DNA from: Streptomyces inusitatus
GTDB lineage: Bacteria; Actinomycetota; Actinomycetes; Streptomycetales; Streptomycetaceae
Direction of reading: 5' to 3'
Length of the DNA stretch: 64,000 bases
Assembly (NCBI RefSeq): GCF_014651115.1
Contig: NZ_BMWG01000003.1
Location: forward strand, 207,685 to 271,684
The position numbers and the translations under genes are program-made. The first letter of the stretch is position 1, and every line of letters begins with the position of its first letter. Shown piece by piece: positions 7,497-15,967 of the stretch. Under the pieces are notes generated by a model. The model was not told where the DNA came from. It searched no databases and saw only the letters and a program-made list of their open reading frames with translations.

Positions 7497-10118
7497 ATGT
7501 TGCCACATCTGGTCAAAGCGGCCTCCGCCACCGCGCTGGAGACGGCGAAGTACGCGCTCGCCCGGGTACGCGAGCGCGACGCCGCGACACGCGACCAGCG
7601 CCGCGCCGACGCCATCCTGGCTTTCCTCACCCGTATGGGCCCGCTCTACATCAAGATCGGACAGATCGCCGCGACCCGTTCGGATCTGCTGCCGGCGGAG
7701 TGGGTGAGCACGCTGCGGAGTCTGCACGACCGGACCCCGCACATGTCGCCGCAGCGCACCCGCCGGGCGGTCGAGCGGGAACTGGGCGATGCGCTGGAGT
7801 CCGTCTTCAGCGCCTTCGAACTGCGGCCGGTGGCCAGCGCCTCCGTGGCCCAGGTGCACAAGGCCACCCTGCGCGACGGGCGCGAGGTCGCCGTCAAACT
7901 GGTCAAGGACGGGGTCCCCGCGCAGATCGAGGAGAGCCTCCGCACGCTCGGTACGCTCGTGAGGCTGGTCCACCGCGGTGTGCCACGGGCGCGCGGACTC
8001 AACCTCCCGACCCGCTTCGACGAGCTGGCCCGGCTGCTCCGGCCGCAGGCCGACATGAAACACGAGGCGCGCCAACAGCAGCGCATCCACACCAACTTCG
8101 CCGATCACCCCTATGTGCGGGTGCCCGCCGTACTGCCCGAGCTGGTGACCGGGCGGATGCTCGTCATGGAATTCATGGACGGAATCCCGGGAAACCGCGC
8201 CGAAACGGTCGGATTTCCACGCGAGAGGCTGGCCCGACGGCTCCAGGATGTCGTCTACACCATGCTGTACATGCATGGATTCAGCCATGGGGATCCGCAT
8301 CCCGGGAACATTCTGTTCACCCCCGAGGGCGAGTTGGTGCTGCTCGACTTCGGTGTCACCGTGGAGCTGAGCGAGAACGAGAAATGGGGCTTGTCCTCGT
8401 TCTACTACGCCTGCATTCGCAAGGAGTGGAGTCTGGCGAGCGAGCGCTTCACCCGACACTTCGTACTCACCAGCCCCGAACTGGAAGCCAGGCGCGCCGA
8501 ATACGATCGGCAGATGGTCGAAATTCTGCGCCATCACTTCGACATCAACTCCACCCAGTGGTCGTCCATGACCTATGTCGGCGACGTACTGAAGCTGCTG
8601 GGGCAGTACGATGCGCAGTACACCACGAATTTCACCAAGGTCGAGCTGGTTTTCCTCTCCTCCGAAGGATTCGTCACGCAGATCGACCCCGGAATCAATA
8701 TCTGGGCCAACGCGCGCAAATTCACCGACCGCTACTCGCCCTATATGAGTGCGGAGGTGGAGAGCCGCTTCGCGGCCGGCTTCGCCCAGCAGATGCCGGC
8801 CACGCTGGAACTGCGCGAACGCGCCCGCGACACGCTGGTGGCCCCCGGCCACGCCGACCGCTACTTCTTCCCCAGCTCCTTCCCGGTCTTCGTACGGCAG
8901 GCCTCGGGCGGCCGTGTACGCGACTTCGACGGCAACGATTACCTCGATCTGTGCGGCGGATACGGCCCGCATCTCCTCGGCTACGCGCATCCGGCCATCA
9001 ACACGGCGATCTCCTCCGCCCTCGAACGCGGACTGGTCAACGGCATCGGCAACCCGCACGAGGTCGAACTCGCCGAACTGCTCGTCGATTCGCTTCCCAC
9101 GGCGGAGAAGGCCCTGATGTGCAATTCGGGCACCGAGGCGATCCTGTTCGCCGTCCGGATGTGCCGCGGGTACCGACGGCGCAGCATGGTCGCCAAGTTC
9201 GAGGGGCACTACCACGGCTTCTCCGACCAAGGCATGGTGAGTTCCTGGTTCCGCTTCTCCGGGGAGAAGGACCGGCCCGAGCCCATCGCGGGGTCACTGG
9301 GCAGTGATCCCGGCACGGTCGACAACACGCTGGTGTTGCAGTACGGGGATCTGGGGGGTCTGTCGCGGCTTCGTGAGCACGCCGACGAGCTGGCCTGCGT
9401 GCTCCTGGAGCCGATGCCGACCTCGGTGGTCACCCTCGATGTGCCCTTCCTCGCCGAACTGCGGGCGCTCTGCACCGAACTGGGCATCCCCCTGGTCTTC
9501 GACGAGGTGGTCAGCGGTTTCCGGGTCGCCTACGGAGGGGTCCAGAGCATGGTGGACATCCATCCCGATCTCACCTGTCTCGGCAAGGTGATCGGCGGTG
9601 GTCTGCCGTGCGGCGCGGTGGTGGGACGGGCCGAATTCATCGACATGGCGAAGAGTTCCCAGGATCCGTTCTACGACTACGAGAACAAGGTCTTCGCCGG
9701 TGGCACGCTGAGCGGGAACTCCCTGACCTGTGCCGCGGGCTCGGCCGTCCTGCGCCATCTCCAGGGAAATCCGCAGCTCTACACCCAGTTGGAGGAGAAC
9801 ACCCGGACGCTCGCCGCCATGCTGCGTGAGTCGGCGCTTCAGCGCGACATCGCCTGCCGGATCAATGCCCGCAACTCCATCTTCTCGCTCACCTTCAGCC
9901 ACCGTGAGGCGACGCTCTACCGGGAACGCATGGCGGGCAGCAACTTCAAGGCCACCATCGCCCTCGCGTACTACATGCGAAAGCACCAGGTGTACTTGCC
10001 GGAGCTGCACAGCTTCCTCATCAGCGCCGCTCACACCGCGGGCGATCTGGACGAGATCGCCGGTGCTTTCGAGAAGAGCCTCGACGAAATGCTCACCGAC
10101 GGGCTCTTCGTGGTCTGA
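7497..10118 (+). CDS. UbiB/ABC1 atypical kinase fused to class III aminotransferase (GSA-aminomutase-like)
   Basis: 873 aa with an ATG at 7497 and AGGAG. Residues ~1-430 form a UbiB/ABC1 (ADCK) domain: KxGQ motif K53-IGQ, the Ala-rich loop ASASVAQVH (113-121) that replaces the glycine loop, catalytic Lys134 in VAVKLVK, HGDPHPGN (264-271) and DFG (284-286). Residues ~450-873 form a fold-type I PLP enzyme closest to glutamate-1-semialdehyde aminomutase: NSGTEA, FEGHYHG (569-574), FDEVVSGFR (668-676) and Schiff-base Lys697 in CLGKVIGGG. Both halves keep their catalytic residues. The frame is continuous with no stop or shift. UbiB proteins act on lipid or quinone precursors; the PLP half would transaminate or shift an amino group. 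The fusion itself is what is odd. Confidence 0.92.
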   Translation: MLPHLVKAASATALETAKYALARVRERDAATRDQRRADAILAFLTRMGPLYIKIGQIAATRSDLLPAEWVSTLRSLHDRTPHMSPQRTRRAVERELGDALESVFSAFELRPVASASVAQVHKATLRDGREVAVKLVKDGVPAQIEESLRTLGTLVRLVHRGVPRARGLNLPTRFDELARLLRPQADMKHEARQQQRIHTNFADHPYVRVPAVLPELVTGRMLVMEFMDGIPGNRAETVGFPRERLARRLQDVVYTMLYMHGFSHGDPHPGNILFTPEGELVLLDFGVTVELSENEKWGLSSFYYACIRKEWSLASERFTRHFVLTSPELEARRAEYDRQMVEILRHHFDINSTQWSSMTYVGDVLKLLGQYDAQYTTNFTKVELVFLSSEGFVTQIDPGINIWANARKFTDRYSPYMSAEVESRFAAGFAQQMPATLELRERARDTLVAPGHADRYFFPSSFPVFVRQASGGRVRDFDGNDYLDLCGGYGPHLLGYAHPAINTAISSALERGLVNGIGNPHEVELAELLVDSLPTAEKALMCNSGTEAILFAVRMCRGYRRRSMVAKFEGHYHGFSDQGMVSSWFRFSGEKDRPEPIAGSLGSDPGTVDNTLVLQYGDLGGLSRLREHADELACVLLEPMPTSVVTLDVPFLAELRALCTELGIPLVFDEVVSGFRVAYGGVQSMVDIHPDLTCLGKVIGGGLPCGAVVGRAEFIDMAKSSQDPFYDYENKVFAGGTLSGNSLTCAAGSAVLRHLQGNPQLYTQLEENTRTLAAMLRESALQRDIACRINARNSIFSLTFSHREATLYRERMAGSNFKATIALAYYMRKHQVYLPELHSFLISAAHTAGDLDEIAGAFEKSLDEMLTDGLFVV

Positions 10119-10159
10119 CCTCGGGGTGGGCCGGGACCGGGCGGGTCCCGGCCCAAGGG

Positions 10160-11011
10160 CTACCCGGCTGCCGGGTCCGGGTCCGGGCCCGCGTCCGGGC
10201 CCGGGTCCGGGTCCGGGCCCGGGTCCGCGTCCGCGTCCGCGAGGATGTCGCGGAAGGCCATGTTCACGGCGGTGATGCCGCCGTCGACGCGGAGGGTGGT
10301 GCCGGTGATCCAGGAGGCGTCGCGGGAGGCGAGGAAGGCGACCGCGGAGGCGATGTCCTCGGGTTCGCCGACGCGGCCGAGGGGGTAGAGGCGGCGGCCC
10401 AGCTCGGCGAGGCCCTTGGAGTCGTCGGCCCAGGCGCGGGTGCGGACGGTGCCGGGGTTGATCTGGTTGACGCGGACGCCTCGGGGGCCCGCGTGGCCCG
10501 CGAGGGTGCGGGTGAGGGAGGCCAGGCCGGCCTTGGCGGCGCTGTAGGAGTGGCCGTCGAAGTCGATCTCGGCGTTGACGGAGCCGATGTTGACGATCGC
10601 GCCCCGGCCGGAGGCGACCAGGTGGGGCAGCGCGGCGCGGGCGCAGCGGAACGCGCCGGTCAGGGAGATGTCGAGGTCGCGCTGCCAGGTGTCGTCGGGC
10701 TCGTCCTCGAAGAGCGGGGCGTCGGTGGCGCAGGCGAAGGCGTTGTTGACGAGGACGTCCAGGGTGCCGAAGTGCTCGACGGCGTACGCCACCGCGGCCT
10801 CGACCTGGTCCCGGTCGGCGACGTCGCAGCGGATGGAGTCGGCGCCGGGTATGGATCCGGCGGTCTTCGCGGCCTCCTCCTCGTCCAGGTCGCTGATCAG
10901 TACGCGTGCCCCTTCCTCGGCCAGTCTCCGTGCGGTGGCCGCGCCGATCCCCCTGGCCGCGCCCGTGATCAGTACCCCGTACCCCTCAAAACGCCTCAAC
11001 GGTTCAGTCAT
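10160..11011 (-). CDS. Short-chain dehydrogenase/reductase
   Basis: 283 aa. It has the NAD(P)-binding motif TGAARGIG (17-24), an NNAF variant of the NNAG motif, catalytic Ser (NIGSVN) and the YxxxK pair (YSAAKAG). Asp in ISDLD at the end of beta-2 favours NAD over NADP. After the normal SDR end (VDGGITAVNMAF) there is a ~30-residue low-complexity tail of Asp-Pro-Gly repeats, encoded by a GGGTCC/GGGCCC repeat at 10168-10240; it probably arose by repeat expansion and is dispensable. The gene is translationally coupled (ATGA) to the upstream serine hydrolase. Confidence 0.9.
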   Translation of the reverse strand: MTEPLRRFEGYGVLITGAARGIGAATARRLAEEGARVLISDLDEEEAAKTAGSIPGADSIRCDVADRDQVEAAVAYAVEHFGTLDVLVNNAFACATDAPLFEDEPDDTWQRDLDISLTGAFRCARAALPHLVASGRGAIVNIGSVNAEIDFDGHSYSAAKAGLASLTRTLAGHAGPRGVRVNQINPGTVRTRAWADDSKGLAELGRRLYPLGRVGEPEDIASAVAFLASRDASWITGTTLRVDGGITAVNMAFRDILADADADPGPDPDPGPDAGPDPDPAAG

Positions 11012-12174
11012 AGCGCTGAACGTACAGCGCGAATCAGGGCCTGAGCACGGGGATCAGCGGTAACTCCTTTCCGCAGACCGTTGGTTACATAGCCGAGCGC
11101 GACCCCCGACTCGGGGTCGGCGAGGCCGAGGGAGCCGCCGCGGCCGGGGTGGCCGAAGGAGCCGGGGCCGAGCAGGGGGGCCGCCGCGCCGTGGAGCATG
11201 AAGCCGAGGCCGTAGCGGGTGGGCACGATGAGGACGCGGTCGGGGCCCGCGGACTCCTCGGTGCGGGCGAGGGTGAGGGTGGCCGGGGCGAAGAGCCGTC
11301 GGCCGCCGTCGACGTCGCCGATGGTGGCCGCGTAGAAGCGGGCGAGGGCGCGGGCGGTGGAGATGCCGCCGGAGGCGGGGAGTTCGGCGGCGCGGTAGCC
11401 GGGGTCGTTCTCGTCCGGGAGCGGGTCGATCGCGCCGAAGGCGCGGCGGGTGAGCGAGTCGGGGTCCAGGTAGGCCGCGGAGACCGCGCGCTTGGGGCGC
11501 AGGGTGAGTCCGGGGGCGGTGGGCGGCTCCTCGACCGGTCCGATGCGGCCGACCCGGTGGGCCTCCTCCGCGGGCAGCCCGATCCAGAAGTCCAGCCCGA
11601 GCGGGCGGGCGATCTCCTCGGCGACCCAGCGGCCCACGGTGCGGCCGGTGACACGGCGGATCAGTTCGGCGACGAGCCAGCTGTAGGTCTGCGCGTGATA
11701 GCCGTGATCGGTCCCCGGCTCCCAGGCGGGGCGCTGCGCGGCGAGCGCCGCCGGGCCGCTCCTCGCGTCGATCGCCTCGGCGGGGGTGAGCGGCCGGTCC
11801 AGCACGGGCAGGCCCGCGCGGTGCGAGAGGAGATGGCGCACCAGCACCCGTTCCTTGCCCGCCGCCTTGAACTCCGGCCAGTACGTGCCCACCGGCGCGT
11901 CCAGGTCGATCTGCCCCCGCTGGTGGAGCAGCAGCACCACGGCGGCGGCGACGCCCTTGGTGACGGAGCGGACCACCTGCGCGGTGTCCACCGCCCAGGG
12001 TTCCTCGCCGTCGACATCGCGGGTACCGGCCCACAGATCGGCCACCTTGACCCCGTGCCGGTAGACGGCGACGGCCGCCCCCCGTTCGCCGCGCTCCTCG
12101 AAGTTGCGGACGAACGCGTCGCGTACCGCCTCGAAGCCCTCCGCCACCGTGCCCTGGACGTCCACTGTGTCCAC
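11008..12174 (-). CDS. Beta-lactamase-fold serine hydrolase (class C/EstB-like esterase)
   Basis: About 388 aa if started at the GTG at 12174, which has a GGAG site; a TTG start at 12207 is possible. Nucleophile motif SVTK (SxxK) follows DTAQVVR, and LLSHRAGLP and the YHAQTYSWL segment (tyrosine base) are typical of the serine beta-lactamase-related esterase family. No signal peptide is seen, so it acts in the cytoplasm, probably as an esterase or peptidase-like hydrolase rather than as a resistance enzyme. It is cotranscribed with the downstream SDR. Confidence 0.88.
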   Translation of the reverse strand: MDTVDVQGTVAEGFEAVRDAFVRNFEERGERGAAVAVYRHGVKVADLWAGTRDVDGEEPWAVDTAQVVRSVTKGVAAAVVLLLHQRGQIDLDAPVGTYWPEFKAAGKERVLVRHLLSHRAGLPVLDRPLTPAEAIDARSGPAALAAQRPAWEPGTDHGYHAQTYSWLVAELIRRVTGRTVGRWVAEEIARPLGLDFWIGLPAEEAHRVGRIGPVEEPPTAPGLTLRPKRAVSAAYLDPDSLTRRAFGAIDPLPDENDPGYRAAELPASGGISTARALARFYAATIGDVDGGRRLFAPATLTLARTEESAGPDRVLIVPTRYGLGFMLHGAAAPLLGPGSFGHPGRGGSLGLADPESGVALGYVTNGLRKGVTADPRAQALIRAVRSAL

Positions 12175-12330
12175 TCTCCCGCTCCGTCGACCTCTCCCAT
12201 GGTGCAACGGCGCGGATCGGCGCTCGCTTCCGGGGCCGGGCGAGGGATGACGGAAACCCGTTTGAGCCGGAAATCGGCCCGTGTTACTACTTCCGGGTCA
12301 TTGCCTGAGCGAGCGCACGGAGAAAAGAAC

Positions 12331-12855
12331 ATGATGCGGGGAGAGCTGGTGGGGCTGCGCGCCCTGGAGCCGTCGGACGCCGAGGCCCTGTGGCGCTGGA
12401 ACCACGACCCCGAGGTCATGCGCTGGATGGACGACGGCCACCCCCAGTCCCTCGCCCGCACCCTCGCCTCCCTTCAGGAGCGCCCCCGCAACTCCTACGG
12501 CGACGTCCTCCTCGGCGTCGAGGCCTCCGAGGACGGCCGGCTCATCGGCCTGGTCCGCCTCCGCGACGCCGAGCCGGAGACCGGCTGCGCCGAGCTGGAC
12601 GTCTATCTGGGCGAGAAGGAGTACTGGGGGCGCGGCTTCGCCACCGACGCCCTGCGCAGGGTCTGCCGCTACGGCTTCGAGGACATGCGGCTGCACAAGA
12701 TCTCGCTCACCGTCGTCGTCGAGAACCACGCCGCGCGCCGGGTGTACGACAAGGTCGGCTTCGTGGAGGAGGGGCGGCTGCGCTCGGTCTTCCGCCGCGA
12801 CGGCCGCTGGTACGACCAGTACACGATGGGGCTGCTGGAGGGCGAGCTGCGCTAG
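12331..12855 (+). CDS. GNAT N-acetyltransferase (RimJ/RimL-like)
   Basis: 174 aa. The acetyl-CoA-binding region contains YWGRGFATDALR, and ENHAARRVYDKVGFVEEG is the typical beta-6/alpha-4 segment of RimJ/RimL-type acetyltransferases. ATG at 12331 (tandem ATGATG) is preceded by GGAGAAAAG. The TAG stop lies inside the CTAG target-site copy of the adjacent 170-bp insertion element. Substrate unknown. Confidence 0.88.
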   Translation: MMRGELVGLRALEPSDAEALWRWNHDPEVMRWMDDGHPQSLARTLASLQERPRNSYGDVLLGVEASEDGRLIGLVRLRDAEPETGCAELDVYLGEKEYWGRGFATDALRRVCRYGFEDMRLHKISLTVVVENHAARRVYDKVGFVEEGRLRSVFRRDGRWYDQYTMGLLEGELR

Positions 12856-13025
12856 GGAGTGTCTTCAAAGTGGCGTCGTCCGCCCGTAGGGAGGGTCTGG
12901 CGGGGTCTGGTGCGTGCGATCGCAAGGCGGAGGAGGGAGTCGACGCGGAGCGTCGGCGACCGACGACAACGCCGCGAGCGTGCGTGCCAGGGCACGACAG
13001 GCAGACGAGACTTTGAAGACACGAC
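12856..13025. mobile_element. MITE-like element, 170 bp, with CTAG target duplication
   Basis: The 16-bp terminal inverted repeats (12856-12871 and 13010-13025) agree at 14 of 16 positions, with the core GTGTCTTCAAAGT perfect on both sides. CTAG flanks the element on each side (12852-12855 and 13026-13029), as expected for a 4-bp target duplication. The interior has no credible gene, so it would need a transposase supplied in trans. CTAG targeting is known for some IS5-family elements; that family link is inference. The element separates two convergent genes without damaging either. Confidence 0.8.
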
Positions 13026-13814
13026 CTAGGACCCGCCCGCCCGGCGGCCCGGGGCGGCCGGGACCGAGCGCGGGTCGAAGCCGTAGGAGAGTTCCAGGCG
13101 GTGGGCGCGCATGAGGGTCTCGTCGGCGAGGAGTCGGGCGGTGGGGCCGTCGGCGGCGATCACGCCCCGGCTGAGGATGGCGGCGCGGGGGCAGAGCTCC
13201 AGGGCGTAGGGCAGATCGTGGGTGACCATGAGCACGGTGATGTCCAGTGCGCGGACGATGTCGGCGAGTTCGCGCCGGGAGGCGGGGTCGAGGTTGGAGG
13301 AGGGCTCGTCGAGTACGAGGATCTCGGGCTCGGTGGCGAGGACGGTGGCGACGGCGACGCGGCGGCGCTGGCCGAAGGAGAGGTGGTGCGGCGGGCGCTC
13401 GGCGTACTCGCTCATGCCGACGCGGTCGAGGGCGCGGGTGACGCGGGTGCGGAGTTCCTCGCCGCGCAGACCGGCCGAGGCGGGGCCGAAGGCGACGTCC
13501 TCGCGGACGGTGGGCATGAAGAGCTGGTCGTCGGGGTCCTGGAAGACGATGCCGACGGTCCGTCTGATCTCGGCGAGGTTCTCGCGGGCCATCGGGAGCC
13601 CGGCGACGGTGACGGTTCCCGCGCCGCCCGCGAGGATGCCGTTGAGATGGAGTACGAGGGTGGTCTTGCCCGCGCCGTTGGGGCCGAGGAGGGCGACCCG
13701 TTCGCCGGGCTGGACGGTGAGGTCGACGCCGAAGAGGGCCTGGCGTCCGTCGGGGTAGGCGTAGGCGAGGCCCCGGACGTCGAGCGAGGGGACGGCGGTG
13801 CGGGCGGCGGTCAC
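13026..13814 (-). CDS. cbiO: ECF cobalt/nickel transporter ATPase, CbiO-type
   Basis: 262 aa from the GTG at 13814, which overlaps the cbiQ stop (GTGA); a longer start at 13877 would run through cbiQ. Walker A GPNGAGKTT, Q-loop FQDPDDQLF, signature LSFGQRRR, Walker B ILVLDEPSSNLD and the H-loop THD are all present. FQDPDDQ and HLSFGQ(K/R)RR are typical of ECF ATPases. It powers uptake by CbiM-N/CbiQ. The TAG stop sits in the right-hand CTAG of the MITE. Confidence 0.93.
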   Translation of the reverse strand: MTAARTAVPSLDVRGLAYAYPDGRQALFGVDLTVQPGERVALLGPNGAGKTTLVLHLNGILAGGAGTVTVAGLPMARENLAEIRRTVGIVFQDPDDQLFMPTVREDVAFGPASAGLRGEELRTRVTRALDRVGMSEYAERPPHHLSFGQRRRVAVATVLATEPEILVLDEPSSNLDPASRRELADIVRALDITVLMVTHDLPYALELCPRAAILSRGVIAADGPTARLLADETLMRAHRLELSYGFDPRSVPAAPGRRAGGS

Positions 13815-14569
13815 AGGGTCACTCCCAGGAGGCAGACGGTGAACGCGGCGGCGGGGAGGACGGCCGCGTACGCCCACTGGGTACGGGTGGCGGCGGGGTG
13901 GTCGAGCGCGGGCGGGGATCCGGTGTACCCCCGGCTGGCCATGGCGAGGTGCACCCGCTCACCGCGTTCGTAGGACCGGATGAAGAGCGCGCCGGCCGTT
14001 TTGGCGAGGACGCCCCACTGGCGTACGCCCCGGGCCTCGAAGCCGCGCGATCCGCGGGCGACGGACATCCGGCGCAGCTCGTCGGTGACGACCTCGCCGT
14101 AGCGGAGCATGAAGGAGGCGATCTGCGTCAGTTGCGCGGGGAGCCCCAGCCGCTGGAGGCCGAGGAGCAGGGCGCGCGGTTCGGTGGTGGCGGCGAGGAG
14201 CAGGGAGGCGGTGACGCCGAGGGTGGCTTTGGCGAGGATGTTCCACGCGCCCCAGAGGCCGGGGACGCTGAGCGGGAGGCCGAGGACGGTGGTGTGCTCC
14301 CCGGGGACGACGAAGGGGAGCAGCAGCGCGAAGGCCGTGAAGGGGACCCCGATGAGCAGCCGGCGGGCCAGGAGGCCCGGCGGGACGCGGGCGAGGGCGG
14401 CGACGGCGGCGAGGAGCAGCGCGTACAGGCCGAAGGCCCAGAGGGCGGTGCGCGGGGTGCAGGCGACGGCGAGGACGAAGCAGAGGACGGCGACGAGCTT
14501 GCAGTGAGCGGGGAGGGTGTGGACCGGCGAGTGGCCGGGGCGGTGGTGGGAGCGGTGGGCGCCGCCCAT
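13811..14569 (-). CDS. cbiQ: ECF cobalt/nickel transporter T component, CbiQ-type
   Basis: 252 aa from the ATG at 14569, one nucleotide after the cbiM stop (TGACATG). Several hydrophobic membrane helices are followed by the coupling region MLRYGEVVTDELRRMSVARGSRG and RSYERGERVHLAMASRGY; the two Ala-Arg-Gly-like motifs contact the ATPase. An N-terminal His-rich stretch (HRSHHRPGHSPVH) could bind metal. Operon order cbiM-cbiQ-cbiO is standard for group I ECF systems. Confidence 0.92.
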   Translation of the reverse strand: MGGAHRSHHRPGHSPVHTLPAHCKLVAVLCFVLAVACTPRTALWAFGLYALLLAAVAALARVPPGLLARRLLIGVPFTAFALLLPFVVPGEHTTVLGLPLSVPGLWGAWNILAKATLGVTASLLLAATTEPRALLLGLQRLGLPAQLTQIASFMLRYGEVVTDELRRMSVARGSRGFEARGVRQWGVLAKTAGALFIRSYERGERVHLAMASRGYTGSPPALDHPAATRTQWAYAAVLPAAAFTVCLLGVTL

Positions 14570-14570
14570 G

Positions 14571-15695
14571 TCAGGGGGTCTCCGGCGCACGGGCGGGCCG
14601 CCGTCGGCGGTGTCGGCGTCGGCGTCGGTTGCGGGTGGTGAGGTGGAAGAGCCCGATGCCGAGGGCGGCGGTCGCGCCGACGCCGATGACTCCGGCGAGT
14701 CCGACGGAGAGCCGGGGGTCGGTGAGGTCCGCGACGCCGTAGTCGGCGAGCGGCGAGCCGGCGGCGGGGTGGTCGCGGACCTTGGCGTCGATGCCGTGGT
14801 CGGCGGCGACCTTCTCCAGGCCGTCGGGGCTGGCGGAGGCGTAGAAGGAGACTCCCCCGGCGAGGACGAGGGCGGCGGCCAGGCCCGCGAGCCGGACCCG
14901 GCGCGAGGAGACGGCGGAGGAGGAGGCAGAGGAGGAGGCGGACGCGGCGGGGCCGGGAGCGGTGACCGTCGTCGCGTCGACCAGCCGCCCGCCGACGCGG
15001 AGCTTGAGCGCGGGGGCGAGTCCCCGCGCTCCGTGGACCAGGTCGGGCCGTACCGCGAGGACCGCGCCGACGGTGAGCGCGGTGATGACGGCCTCGCCGA
15101 CGCCGATGAGGGTGTGGACGCCCGTCATCGCGGCGAGCACGGTGCCGGTGGGTACGTCGGTGGTGCCGCCGACGGCGTGGAGCAGGGTGAAGGCGGCGGC
15201 GGACGCGGGTACGGAGATCAGCGCGGCGGCGAAGGAGGCGGCGGTGACCGAGCGCCGGGCGCGCGGCAGCACGGCGAGCAGGGCGCGGAAGACCCCGTAC
15301 GCCACGGCGACGGTGACCACGCCCATGAGGACGATGTTGACGCCGAGCGCGGTGAGGCCGCCGTCGGCGAAGAGGAGGCTCTGTGTCAGCAGGACGACGG
15401 AGACGCAGAGGACGCCGGTGAAGGGGCCGACGAGGATCGCGGCGAGCGCGCCGCCCAGCAGATGGCCGCTGGTGCCCGCGGCGACGGGGAAGTTCAGCAT
15501 CTGGGTGGCGAAGACGAAGGCGGCGAGGAGCCCGGCGAGCGGGGCGGTGCTCTCGGGGTGGGGGCCGAGGGCGGTGGCGGGGCCCGCGGCCGACTCCCGG
15601 CGGGCTCCTCGGAGGCTGATCGCGAGGGCCGCGGCGGCCGTGGCTCCCGCCGCGAGGGACACGGGTGCGTTGATGAATCCGTCGGGCACATGCAT
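14571..15695 (-). CDS. cbiM: ECF cobalt/nickel substrate-binding permease, CbiM with fused CbiN-like region
   Basis: 374 aa from the ATG at 15695. The start is fixed by the conserved metal-binding N-terminus MHVPDGF, in which the second-residue His is a ligand in CbiM/NikM. About seven membrane segments follow (MLNFPVAAGTSGHLLGG, GVNIVLMG...). Residues beyond ~270 form a second part with two membrane helices enclosing VAADHGID and DYGVADL, the features of CbiN/NikN. It ends in an Arg-rich tail. Substrate is cobalt or nickel; sequence alone does not separate them. Confidence 0.9.
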   Translation of the reverse strand: MHVPDGFINAPVSLAAGATAAAALAISLRGARRESAAGPATALGPHPESTAPLAGLLAAFVFATQMLNFPVAAGTSGHLLGGALAAILVGPFTGVLCVSVVLLTQSLLFADGGLTALGVNIVLMGVVTVAVAYGVFRALLAVLPRARRSVTAASFAAALISVPASAAAFTLLHAVGGTTDVPTGTVLAAMTGVHTLIGVGEAVITALTVGAVLAVRPDLVHGARGLAPALKLRVGGRLVDATTVTAPGPAASASSSASSSAVSSRRVRLAGLAAALVLAGGVSFYASASPDGLEKVAADHGIDAKVRDHPAAGSPLADYGVADLTDPRLSVGLAGVIGVGATAALGIGLFHLTTRNRRRRRHRRRRPARAPETP

Positions 15696-15718
15696 GGCGC
15701 GCTCCGCATCGGACAGAC

Positions 15719-15778
15719 GAGGACTGCGGCGAGGACTGCGGAAAGAACTGCGGCGAGGACTGCGACGAGGACTGCTCG
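15719..15778. repeat. Five 12-bp tandem units in the cbiM leader
   Basis: Five consecutive 12-bp units resembling GAGGACTGCGGC (plus-strand sense) occupy 15719-15778, 24-83 nt upstream of the cbiM ATG. Being a multiple of three they keep an upstream frame open (Ser-Pro-Arg-Arg), but the conserved CbiM N-terminus argues that they are untranslated leader. Confidence 0.6.
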
Positions 15779-15863
15779 GCCGTGCACTGCCCGGCCGGTC
15801 ACTGCCGTCGATAGTGGGCCTGTTGCACATCGCTCGCAAGAGCGGACCGGTCACAGAAAGGGG

Positions 15864-15893
15864 TCGAACGAAGGATCGAACATCCCGTCGAAC
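15864..15893. promoter_or_regulatory. Three TCGAAC direct repeats at 12-bp spacing
   Basis: TCGAAC occurs at 15864, 15876 and 15888, exactly 12 bp apart, in the divergent region between cbiM (-) and the SsgA-like gene (+). The regular spacing suggests an operator for a regulator binding direct half-sites. The AT-rich stretch at 15917-15950 next to it is a likely promoter. No cobalamin riboswitch box was seen. Confidence 0.4.
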
Positions 15894-15967
15894 ACCATGC
15901 GGAATCGATGCTTCACGTAAAATATGGGACATTAGAGGGCAAATAAGACGAGTGTGAGGAGCGATCG

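Noticed and set aside
15696..15960. Possible cobalamin riboswitch upstream of cbiM
   Set aside because: No B12-box-like segment was visible by eye on the minus strand; only tandem repeats were found.
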